From positions 1-26,121 of IMG/VR virus record IMGVR_UViG_3300009008_002133: a stretch of 26,121 nt of DNA; one strand, 5' to 3'. The position numbers were made by a program, and so were the translations under genes. The stretch's first letter is position 1; each line of letters starts with the position of its first letter. Positions 6,011 to 13,500 of the stretch are shown piece after piece. Source of the DNA: a virus. Below the pieces are notes generated by a model. That model had not been told where the DNA came from, searched no databases, and saw only the letters and a program-made list of their open reading frames with translations.

Positions 6011-6268
6011 ATGACCGTCCTCCACCGCCACGGCCGGACCTACCGCGAACTCGGCTACGCACCGACGTATCAGGCGAACGGCGTCATCATCGAGGTCGAG
6101 CAGCCTGGGGAGCCGACCTACCGCACGATCGTCGACTGTGACGTCTGGTTCGACGCGCTCGATGAGGGCAAGCCGCTGATCGCGCTGCCGCTCAAGTCGG
6201 GCTTCCGCTGGGTGAAGTACCTGATCTGGAGCCTGCCGGCAGAGACGCGGAGCCTGCTCGGTGTCTAG
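6011..6268 (+). CDS. Hypothetical protein (85 aa), last gene of the left arm
   Basis: The 85-residue product is beta-rich at the start (TYRELGYAPTYQ, GVIIEVEQPGE), then has 'DVWFDALDEGK' and a basic aromatic end (GFRWVKYLIWSLP). No family recognised. Immediately upstream a 12-codon ORF begins at GTG 5979, overlapping the previous stop, and ends at TGA 6012-6014, overlapping this ATG; it may couple translation of the two genes because no good ribosome site precedes 6011. The TAG stop (6266-6268) shares CTAG with the stop of the opposite-strand gene. Confidence 0.6.
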   Translation: MTVLHRHGRTYRELGYAPTYQANGVIIEVEQPGEPTYRTIVDCDVWFDALDEGKPLIALPLKSGFRWVKYLIWSLPAETRSLLGV

Positions 6269-6420
6269 CCCGGGATGTGCTCGATCGGCCACTCCGGCAC
6301 GGTGTCGAACCCCCGGTCCTCCAACCACCTCGATCGGTGCGGCTCGGACGCGGGCGGGATGCCTCGACGACGACGGATCGCACGGACGGCCTCGGGGTGC
6401 ATGCCGTTGGCAGCTGCCAC
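6265..6420 (-). CDS. Short probable helix-turn-helix protein, start unclear
   Basis: Read on the - strand, the frame ending in TAG at 6267-6265 gives a balanced protein. It contains 'CDEAVAAANGMHPEAVRAI' followed by Arg-rich 'RRRRGIPP' and ends 'WLEDRGFDTVPEWPIEHIPG'. The first part reads like a helix-turn-helix (helix, G-turn, recognition helix, then basic G-I-P). Third codon positions are strongly G/C. The nearest start codons are GTG 6420 and ATG 6402, both inside the first helix. The frame is open upstream to beyond 6505 without ATG, GTG or TTG, so the true N-terminus may use a rare start or need a frameshift. A + strand ORF from 6275 shares the wobble positions but is Ser/Arg-rich and less convincing. 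Confidence 0.4.
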   Translation of the reverse strand: MAAANGMHPEAVRAIRRRRGIPPASEPHRSRWLEDRGFDTVPEWPIEHIPG

Positions 6421-6505
6421 CGCCTCGTCGCAGTAAACGCCGATCCCTTCCGGGAGCGGGTCGTCGCTCGGTCGCCTGCCGCGGACAGGGTGCGGGAACT
6501 GGAGG

Positions 6506-6709
6506 CTACTCGGGTTCTCCCGCCTTCTTGATCGCCGTCTGCACGACGTCCGCCCCCTTGCCGGTGAGCATCCCGAGCCCGGCGCCGAGGACGGGGCTGC
6601 CGTAGGTCGTCAGCTCGGATGCCCCCTCGACGAGCACCCCCACGAGGATCAGGGCGATGCCGACCCCGAGCAGGACGAAGCCGATGATGATGGACCAGGG
6701 GAAGGGCAT
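6506..6709 (-). CDS. Small membrane protein, holin candidate (67 aa)
   Basis: ATG 6709 has a perfect AGGAGG five bases upstream; the G's of that site follow the TA of the preceding stop codon. Residues 5-29 (W-S-I-I-I-G-F-V-L-L-G-V-G-I-A-L-I-L-V-G) are one strong membrane helix. A second, weaker, Gly/Leu-rich segment lies at about 37-50 (GSPVLGAGLGMLTG), and the end is polar (VVQTAIKKAGEPE). Size, topology and position at the end of the late operon fit a holin or other lysis-linked membrane protein, but no holin family can be named and no endolysin is next to it. Function is inference. Confidence 0.65.
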   Translation of the reverse strand: MPFPWSIIIGFVLLGVGIALILVGVLVEGASELTTYGSPVLGAGLGMLTGKGADVVQTAIKKAGEPE

Positions 6710-6718
6710 GGGGGCCTC

Positions 6719-6819
6719 CTAGAAGACGGCGCCCGGGCAGAAGGCAAGGACGCAGATCGGGACGATGACGCAGGCGGCCAGCAGCCAGTCGCCACCAGGC
6801 CGAAGAGGACGACGCTCAC
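6719..6819 (-). pseudogene. Frameshifted small membrane protein (33 aa if repaired)
   Basis: GTG 6819 overlaps the previous stop (GTGA) and opens a frame whose first ~10 codons have perfect G/C third positions (starts V-S-V-V-L-F-G-L-V-A). After that the bias moves to the frame one base back, which reads G-D-W-L-L-A-A-C-V-I-V-P-I-C-V-L-A-F-C-P and stops at TAG 6721-6719, just before the next gene's ribosome site. Joining the two across the GTGGCGAC region by a -1 shift gives a coherent 33-residue membrane protein. Either a G was lost (real mutation or sequencing/assembly error), or a -1 frameshift is used. The unshifted frame yields a Ser/Pro/Arg-rich product overlapping the next gene; a ...ATGC lipobox-like start there also made me consider an Rz1-like lipoprotein, with less support. 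Confidence 0.45.
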
Positions 6820-7034
6820 AGGAGCCCCAGCCGGGAGAGGGCGACGATGGCCGCCCAGGCACCCGACAGGATGTAGACGAGCCTCCACAGCTTCGCTCGG
6901 TCCGCCCTGGCCTCCTCGTGGCGATCGGCGCAGCCGCAGGTGGGCGCAGCCGGCAGGGCCTCCAGGGTGGCGATGCGCCGCTCCTGCTCGAGCATGTGCC
7001 CGAGGACCGTCCGCGCCTTGTCCCCCCCGGTCAT
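6816..7034 (-). CDS. Small tail-anchored protein with amphipathic helix (72 aa)
   Basis: ATG 7034 overlaps the receiver-domain gene's stop (ATGA). The N-terminal part is a charged helix (about 5-27, ARTVLGHMLEQERRIATLEA). A Cys-x-Cys near 33-35 and a second charged helix follow. The C-terminus (about 49-72, LWRLVYILSGAWAAIVALSR) is a membrane segment. A helix followed by a C-terminal anchor is the layout of XhlA/hemolysin-type and other phage lysis accessory proteins. It overlaps the next small membrane gene by four bases. A role in lysis is inference from layout and position. Confidence 0.6.
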   Translation of the reverse strand: MTGGDKARTVLGHMLEQERRIATLEALPAAPTCGCADRHEEARADRAKLWRLVYILSGAWAAIVALSRLGLL

Positions 7035-7462
7035 GCCGCCCCAGCCTCCTCCTGTAGCGCCATCAGGCGGGAGAAGGTGGCGTCGAGGCTCGGCTCACTC
7101 CACGAGCGCTGAGAGGCCTCGACGGCGCAGACCAGGTGCGACACCCCGGACGGCTTCGGGATGACGATGGAAGCCCCGTGGTCGTAGCAGGCGAGCAGGA
7201 GTTCCAGCTCGAGGCCGCTCCAGACGATCACCTCAGTGGTGGGGTGGGCGGTCCGGAAGCGGGAGACGCCGCGAGGACCGAGGGATCCGGTGCCGCCCAG
7301 GTCCAGGATGATGGCGTCGCACCCGGACCCGTCGAGCAACTGCAACCCGTCGTCCACGGACTGCGCCCACTCGACGTCGTAGTACCGGCGGAGCTCCGGC
7401 AGCACCATCAACGCGTCGGCTGGGTTGTCCTCCACGAGGAGCAGGCGGGGTAGCCGAGCCAC
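7031..7462 (-). CDS. Stand-alone CheY-like response-regulator receiver domain (143 aa)
   Basis: The whole protein is one receiver (REC) domain plus a ~20-residue tail; there is no output domain. Conserved positions are all present: acidic pair E11/D12 in 'LLLVEDNPAD', phospho-acceptor D54 in 'AIILDLGG', switch Ser82 in 'VIVWSG', aromatic Y93 near the usual switch region, and K103-P104 in 'IVIPKP'. It should fold and accept phosphate from a histidine kinase or small phosphodonor. GTG 7462 is the start, nine bases after the fibre gene; its stop overlaps the next membrane gene. No kinase is in the window. A receiver between fibre and lysis-type genes is unusual. Possible roles are a phosphate sink or decoy in host two-component signalling, or a timing switch. 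Both are inference. Confidence 0.85.
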   Translation of the reverse strand: MARLPRLLLVEDNPADALMVLPELRRYYDVEWAQSVDDGLQLLDGSGCDAIILDLGGTGSLGPRGVSRFRTAHPTTEVIVWSGLELELLLACYDHGASIVIPKPSGVSHLVCAVEASQRSWSEPSLDATFSRLMALQEEAGAA

Positions 7463-7471
7463 TGCGGCCCC

Positions 7472-8521
7472 CTAGACGGTCTTCGGTCGGATGATGTTGA
7501 GCCACTGGAAGGACACAGAAGTCCCGTTCGCTGCGGTGTGCGCCATGTTGTAGACACCGACGTCGAGAGTCAGGTCCGCCGGCTGGAAGTGGTTGGCCGT
7601 GCGGCCGAACGCGGTGAGGTTCTTCCAGGCGAGCGGCCCGGTGTAGGCGGCGAGCTTGTAGTACGCAGCGATGTCCCCGTCCGGGTAGGAGACGATGGCG
7701 AAGTACCATCCTGCGGCTGCCTGAACCTTCGTCACGCCGGTGACAGCGGAGCCGATCTCCGTCCCGCCACCCTGGACGGCCTTCAGCCTGAAGTTGTCCG
7801 TGTTCTGCGCGCCGTGCTGGTGGAGCCCGATCCACAGGTAGCGGTTGTTCTCGCCCGCGTCGAAGATGGCTCCCCCGCCCTCGTAGGAGGCCGGCACGGT
7901 GGCATCGTCGATCTTGCAGTGCCCCATGTAGACGATCGGCGCCGAGGGGTGGCGCGCGATGGACGTGGTGTAGATCGGACAGGTGTAGTTGCCGTTCTCC
8001 CACCGGTCGGCCGTGCTGTTGTCGTGCACCAGCGTCATCATCGACGAGCCGATCGAGGCGCTGTCCATGTTGGCGTCGTGATCCCAGGCCCACCCGGTGT
8101 CGGGGCTAGAAAGCAGGTCGGCGACGTCGGCGAGCCCGTGCGTCGAGGAGACGGCCACGATCTCCGCGGAGTCCGCCCACCTCGGCGACAGGTCGGCACC
8201 CCGTCCGCCGCTCATGTTGGAGACGTCGAAGTCCGGACCGGCGCCAGCGGTAACGTCCTGGTCGATGTAGGTGTGATCGCTGCCGTCGCTGCTGCGGTGG
8301 GTGTCGTTGAGCGCGACGTTGGCGTGCGACGTCCCGTCCGCGGTGACGTGGGCGAGCGCGGTGGCGGTGTCCGCCTCGGAGCCGACGTCGGTGCCGATCG
8401 CCAGCCCGAGAGCGGTGCGAGCCGCTCCTGCGGTCGCAGAGGCGGTGCCGCCCTCGGCGACCGGGACAGGGAGAGCCGACGGGAGCCGGCCGCTGGGGAT
8501 TCCGCCGTAACCGATGGGCAT
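7472..8521 (-). CDS. Tail fibre or receptor-binding protein (349 aa)
   Basis: The N-terminus (PVPVAEGGTASATAGAARTALGL, quoted here only as V-A-E-G-G-T-A-S then A-A-R-T-A-L-G-L, residues 21-40) is the short repeat typical of phage tail-fibre attachment regions. A low-complexity Thr/Ala/His stretch follows (TALAHVTADGTSHANVALND). From about 125 on, a beta-rich globular domain with many aromatic residues suggests a lectin- or jelly-roll-like head (SYEGGGAIFDAGENNRYLWI, then WYFAIVSYPDGDIAAYYKL). Position at the distal end of the tail gene run agrees. ATG 8521 follows the previous stop by three bases. Which receptor it binds is unknown. Confidence 0.65.
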   Translation of the reverse strand: MPIGYGGIPSGRLPSALPVPVAEGGTASATAGAARTALGLAIGTDVGSEADTATALAHVTADGTSHANVALNDTHRSSDGSDHTYIDQDVTAGAGPDFDVSNMSGGRGADLSPRWADSAEIVAVSSTHGLADVADLLSSPDTGWAWDHDANMDSASIGSSMMTLVHDNSTADRWENGNYTCPIYTTSIARHPSAPIVYMGHCKIDDATVPASYEGGGAIFDAGENNRYLWIGLHQHGAQNTDNFRLKAVQGGGTEIGSAVTGVTKVQAAAGWYFAIVSYPDGDIAAYYKLAAYTGPLAWKNLTAFGRTANHFQPADLTLDVGVYNMAHTAANGTSVSFQWLNIIRPKTV

Positions 8522-8524
8522 CGC

Positions 8525-8815
8525 CTAGCCCTCCAGCACGAGGATATCAGTCGTGCCCGCCGCGGCGGCCACCTTGAGGGAGAAGCCGCGCCAGGCGCCC
8601 GGAATGCCGGTCATCCCGAAGGACTGCCCGGCCGGCACCGGAACGTTGAAGGTGTCGCTGCCGTCGTTGATCTGCACGACGCATGCCTCACCCGCGGGGG
8701 CCGCCGCGTCGTGGTCGTCCACGCCGACGACGAGCCACGATGTGGTCCGGTCGCTGAGGGTGATCGCTGCAGACAGCGTGGTCGACTGGTTGTCCTTGAT
8801 CGTCATGGTCGCCAT
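8525..8815 (-). CDS. Small beta-rich distal tail protein (96 aa)
   Basis: ATG 8815 shares its A with the upstream stop (TGATG). The 96 residues are mostly strands: 'MTIKDNQSTTLSAAITLSDRT', 'SWLVVGVDDHD', 'ACVVQINDGSDTFNVPVPAG', and the end 'TTDILVLEG'. The pattern suggests a single beta sandwich, perhaps a fibre or baseplate accessory, or a trimerised stalk module. No named family. The overlap with the hub gene and the three-base gap to the fibre gene support its being part of the distal tail set. Confidence 0.65.
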   Translation of the reverse strand: MATMTIKDNQSTTLSAAITLSDRTTSWLVVGVDDHDAAAPAGEACVVQINDGSDTFNVPVPAGQSFGMTGIPGAWRGFSLKVAAAAGTTDILVLEG

Positions 8816-10380
8816 CAGGGCTCTCCTTCGACGCGAGGCAGGATCGCCACCTCGACAGCCGCGGTTGATGAAGATGTGCGCTGGACGTCTTGCACGAGGC
8901 CGAGGCCGTCCACCGCCACGGCGGTATCCACGACGTCCACCACCATCCCGGGGGCGAGCCACTGCCGGCGGGTGTCGATCACCCACCGGGCGGACCGCAG
9001 CGGCAGCGCGTAGCGCCTCGCCCACCACGTGAGCACCCGGGCAGCAGTGGCCGCGTCGGAGATAGAGTCGGAGGTCTGAGCCTCGGCGGGCCTGTGCCCG
9101 TAGCGGAGCCGGCTCACCTGGCACCACTGGCTCACGACGAGGTCAGAGTCGGACGTCTCCGCGTCACCGGTGACGCCAGCGCGCAGAGTGTAGCCCTCCG
9201 TCCGAGCGTTGCGGCCGAACCGGAGGATGTGCTCGTTCGCGATCTCGGAGCGGTCCGAGTACCTTACGGGACCGTCCCGCCAGGCTCGACTGCCGTCCAC
9301 GTCGATCTCGGCCTCAGCCTCCGTCGCCCACCACCGCCAGACGAGCGGGTAGAGCCCGTCCGGGCCGAGCCGCAGGGACATCGGCAGGTACGGCAACATG
9401 TGGTCACGCACCCAATCGAGGGGCCGCAGTTGCGCCTCTGGGGAGACGGTGATCGGGGCGTCGAAGGCGTAGAGGTCGAGGGCCGGCACGGCCGCCTCGA
9501 GCCGTCCCGCGTCGTAGCGCACCTCAGCGAGTTGCAGCATCGCCCGGAGCAACTGCCCCCCTCCCCGGACTTCGGCGCCTCGACGGGTCAATCCGCCGTC
9601 GTTCGGCCAGCCGATCCAGTAGGCGTCGCCGACCACAAGAGTGCCGGCCGGGCTGCCGATGTTCGTGAAAGAGGTCGCGGTTGCACACACCCGGCCGAGG
9701 TTGTCCGCTTGGTGGACGACGGCGACGCCAGTGTCCGACGTGCCGTTCTCCTCGTCGTAGATGTTGACGGTCGACGCCGCGACCTTGTGGCCGGCGATGA
9801 GCAGCCGACCGGAGGACACCGTCAGGGATGGACTGCCCTCCTCGCCGTCCACCCCTGGCCGCCCGATGATGATCGGATATCGCTCGTCGTAGGTGTCGAC
9901 ATCGCCGGTGCCGCCGGGCCATGTCTCCGCGGTGTAGCGGGCGTCTTCGGGCGGAATGAGCCCGGCCGCCTCAACCTCCTCCTCCTCCAGGGTGAAGGCG
10001 ATCGGCTGGCCCTCCTCCTCGTGCTCAGGCTCCAGCACCACCCCATCGAGCAGGAGGAGCAGGTCCCGCTCGTCCCCGCCGTCCGCCCACTGGTAGAGCT
10101 TCCCCGTCGCCGTCTGGAGGTCGCAGCCGTCCGAGATGCGCGCCACGGCGTCCGGGAGGACCACAGACATCGGCAGCGACCGAGGGGCAGAGTCATCGCT
10201 CCAGAACTCCGCGGCGTCACCGAAGTCGCCGATCAGCAGGCCCGCCTCGTAGGGCTCCATCGCCCCGGCGTCGCCCGTCGGAGCGTCGACAGGGCGCTCT
10301 GCCAGCCGGTAGACGCGCCCCTCCCAGGTGAGCTTGAGCAGCCACCGGACGGTTGCGCCGATGAGGGCGGAAGGACGCAT
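8815..10380 (-). CDS. Baseplate or tail hub protein (521 aa)
   Basis: I chose ATG 10380 because it shares its A with the upstream TGA (TGATG); a GTG at 10383 is an alternative giving 522 residues. Visible parts are an N-terminal 'WEGRVYRLAERPVDAP' strand region, a very acidic stretch (EPEHEEEGQPIAFTLEEEEVEAAG, about 119-142), several beta-rich segments and a C-terminal region with 'RYSDRSEIANEHILRFGRN' and 'VLTWWARRYALPLRSARWVI'. This final layout (split domain, 'W-A-x-R-Y' helix, then a strand block about domain wall and line 'LAPGMVVDVVDT') is typical of hub proteins of the gp27/gpD/tail-associated type. Its place downstream of the tape measure and before the fibre agrees. Exact family not proven. 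Confidence 0.6.
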   Translation of the reverse strand: MRPSALIGATVRWLLKLTWEGRVYRLAERPVDAPTGDAGAMEPYEAGLLIGDFGDAAEFWSDDSAPRSLPMSVVLPDAVARISDGCDLQTATGKLYQWADGGDERDLLLLLDGVVLEPEHEEEGQPIAFTLEEEEVEAAGLIPPEDARYTAETWPGGTGDVDTYDERYPIIIGRPGVDGEEGSPSLTVSSGRLLIAGHKVAASTVNIYDEENGTSDTGVAVVHQADNLGRVCATATSFTNIGSPAGTLVVGDAYWIGWPNDGGLTRRGAEVRGGGQLLRAMLQLAEVRYDAGRLEAAVPALDLYAFDAPITVSPEAQLRPLDWVRDHMLPYLPMSLRLGPDGLYPLVWRWWATEAEAEIDVDGSRAWRDGPVRYSDRSEIANEHILRFGRNARTEGYTLRAGVTGDAETSDSDLVVSQWCQVSRLRYGHRPAEAQTSDSISDAATAARVLTWWARRYALPLRSARWVIDTRRQWLAPGMVVDVVDTAVAVDGLGLVQDVQRTSSSTAAVEVAILPRVEGEP

Positions 10381-10523
10381 CACTCAAGCCACCCCTCGAA
10401 AGAGGCGAACGCCTGGAGCTGCTCGATGAGCACCTCCGTCACCCCGGCCGGGATGTTGTACGGCGAGTCCGCGGAGGTCACCGTCACCGAGACGGCCAGG
10501 CTGGAGAGGTGGCGGCGAGCCAT
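10380..10523 (-). CDS. Short protein between two tail genes (47 aa)
   Basis: ATG 10523 and the TGA stop at 10382-10380 both share bases with the neighbouring genes (TGATG on each side), so the gene fits exactly between them. The 47 residues start basic (MARRHLSSLAVSVTVTSADS) and then have 'YNIPAGVTEVLIEQLQAFAS' and end in 'FEGWLE'. It may be a small structural or assembly factor of the baseplate. No family recognised. Confidence 0.55.
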   Translation of the reverse strand: MARRHLSSLAVSVTVTSADSPYNIPAGVTEVLIEQLQAFASFEGWLE

Positions 10524-13500
10524 CAGACGACCTCCGAGAGCACCAGCCGGCCGGTGCGTTCCAGTTCGGAGATGAGCTCCTCGCCGGTGACGTTGTCCCT
10601 GGCCCACTCGTCGCCCATCCGCGCCCAGAGCAATCCCGTCGGATCGGTCACCATCTGGGAGCCGGTGTCGTGCGGGATGGCCGGCAGGAAGAGCATCGGC
10701 CGGTCGGGGCCGTCGTTGGTGTGGAGCAGCCCCTCGACGAGGCGCGGGCCGTCCACCCGAGCCGCCACCGGAAGCCCGCCCGTCGAGCCGGCCACGTAGT
10801 CGGGGCTGACAGCTTCACCCTGCAGCGCAGTGGCGTCCGTGCCGTCCGTCCACGCCACCTCGACGACCCTGCTGGTGCGGCCCCGCTTCGTCGTCCTCGT
10901 CTGGCCGTCCCTGAGATCGGTCACCTCGACGTTGGCCCGCCGGGTCGAACTCATGCCGCGCGACCACTGGAAGCCGACGATCACGAGATGCCCGACCACG
11001 ATCTCACCAACCTGGTAGTAGCCCGCCGCCGTGACCTGGGAGGGGATGAGGACTCGCCAGTAGCGTGCGTCGATGCTCTGCTCGTGCCGCAAGACGGCCG
11101 AGTCCTGCATGATGATCCTGCCGGTGCCGGTGGTCGGCTCCCCGCCGGAGAGCTCAATGCGCACCCACGGGCGCTTCGTCGTACCGTCCTCCCAGGCGCC
11201 CTCGCTGTGCTCGACGATCTTGCGGAAGGTGGACGCGTCCAACTGGAACTGCGAGCCGATGGCCGCACCGTAGGGCAGCCACCGCGACGAGGAGGCAGAG
11301 CCGGTGTCGACATAGACCACGTCACCGTCGCGCTTGTAGACGAGCGAGTCCCAGCCGTCCGCCGCGTCGAGCGACAGGACGGTGTTCCACGCTCCATCGT
11401 AGTACTCGAGCTTTGCAGTGCGGACGTTGCTCCGCAGGAAGGCCATCCCGATCGACGTGTTCAGGAAGCGGCCCCCGGTGGCGTCCCCGCCGAGGTCGAA
11501 GACGAGCTCGACCTGGACTTCGTCCCCGGTGGTGCGCCACGGCACCGACGGGCTCTGCTCGTCCTCCGGAAGGACGGCGGACACAGGGTAGTCGTAGCGG
11601 GTGGCGATCCGCTGCGTCTCCCCGAAGCGAGTTAGGCCCCCACGAGTTGCGATGCGGGCGCCCTCGTAGATCAGAGAGGCTGACGTCGGGTAGGACATCG
11701 GGTGCAGGTCGGTCGGGTTCGCCCAGGACGCAGCCGCAGACCCCGTAGCCCAGGCGACGTAGTTCCCCGCCCAGAGGCAGTAGCCCACCATCGTCCACCG
11801 GGAGACGTTCGCCGCCGCGCCCAGGTGTCCCCACTCCACCAGCGGCGGGTTCGTGTAGGCGACCGCGACGTTCAGGGTGCCGCTCTTGCCCTCTGTCCAG
11901 TCCCGGACATGCCCGGGCGAGCACCACCACGTCGCCACCTCGCCGTCGATGTCGACCGCGACCCTAACGTGCTTCAGAGAAGTGAAGTCCACCGCCTCGA
12001 CGGTGCTCACGTTGGCCGCGGCCTGGCGGTCATAGATCTGGTATCCGGCGCTCGACAACCGGATCTCGAAGTCCATCTCGAAGGCACCCGGCGGGCTCGT
12101 CGAAGAGGAGAAGCGAGCGCGGAAGGCGATCTCCTGGGCGGCGGTGTTCCCGTCGCCGGAGTCGATCTCCACCGCGAACTCGTAGAAGGCCACTTCGCGG
12201 GCGTAGCCGAAGCCGAGCGTCCTCTGCGCGTAGCGGGCCTGCCCCGCCGTCGTCGTGTATTCCAACTCCGCATCGGCCGTCTGCGCCTCGGTGCCGGCAC
12301 CAGTCATTGTCCAGGTGACACTGCCCGGGACGGTGACCGGCATGTAGATCCCGCCCTCGACGTTCGTCTCGTCTCCCCACGCGATCACGTCGTCGTCGCT
12401 GTACTTCGACGTCTTGTACCCGGTGGGGGCGGTGTGGGTTGTGAAACCTCCCAGCCAGACGACGCCGACAGAGGCGGGGTCGTAGGTGGTGCCGGCCACG
12501 GACGTCCACCGGATCGCCAGCATCGTCCTACCGGCCACAGCCGCGGCCGACATCCCGGCGATGCTCGCTCCGAGTTCAAGGACGTTGCCGGCGTCGCTCT
12601 GGGTGTCCCATGTGGCGCCCCCGTCCACGGAGCGGCGCAACTGCCCGGTGGTGCCGCCGGAGAGCTCGAGCGCGTAGATGCTGCCGGACGGGCCGACCCA
12701 GGCGCAGGCATCGTTCGCCACAGCGCCGGAGTCGATCGCCACCTTCTCCGAGTCGTCGATCGCGGTGCCGCCGGATCCAAAGAGGCGGACGTTGTGGTCC
12801 CCGCCCGCTGCCGCCCGGTCGATGTATGCGACCACGAAGCCGACCGCGACAGGGAGCACGTCGGTCGAGGTCGGCTCCTCAGACGTAGCGGCCAGCCAGT
12901 TGGATGTGACCTGGTCGAACGCCACGCCGTTGGACGTACTCACCCACTGCCCAGCGTCGTAGTTCGCTCCATCGTTGAACTCAGCGAGTAGCAGCACCTC
13001 GCCGCCGGAGTAGGCCACAGAGATGCCGTCGATCTGATACCCGACTCCGGCCGAGTCCCGCATCACCCGGTAGCCGTAGACAGTCCACGTGTCCCCGTCG
13101 TCGTCCGAGTAGTAGGCGTCGATCTGCTTCAGGCCGAAGGACGTCACGTAGCAGACCACCCGGCCGCTCGGGAGTTGCATCAGCGCAGCCGCGGTGGTGA
13201 GGTAGCCCGTGCCCGCCCCGGTGGGGGCCAGGTCGCAGGATGTGTAGCTCTCGTCGAGGGGGTCGAAGCGGTCGATCTTCACCACGCCGAGGGTGGTGAC
13301 GCTGTAGGCGACGAGGATCTGTCCAGAGGCCAGCGTGATAGCTCGGGGGCGGATGTTCGCCCCGGTGGCCGCCGTCGTCCACAGGAGCGTGTCCCAGCCC
13401 GTAGCGAGTTGCGGCGGGTCCAAGCCCTTGTAGTCGGTGGCCCCGTCCCCGTCGCTGATGGAACGCCACAGCATCCCCGCCCGGCCCGGGCCGGGGTGGC

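Noticed and set aside
6277-6531. A + strand ORF of 84 codons continuing past the left-arm end.
   Set aside because: Its first half is Arg/Pro-rich, and it runs into the holin-like gene on the other strand. Only its last part looks protein-like, so I did not call it.
6649-6888. Possible Rz1-like lipoprotein (Pro/Ser-rich, with a C after V-A-T-G).
   Set aside because: No basic n-region, a very short hydrophobic stretch, and third-position bias is lost after ~10 codons. A 1-nt frameshifted membrane gene explains the data better.
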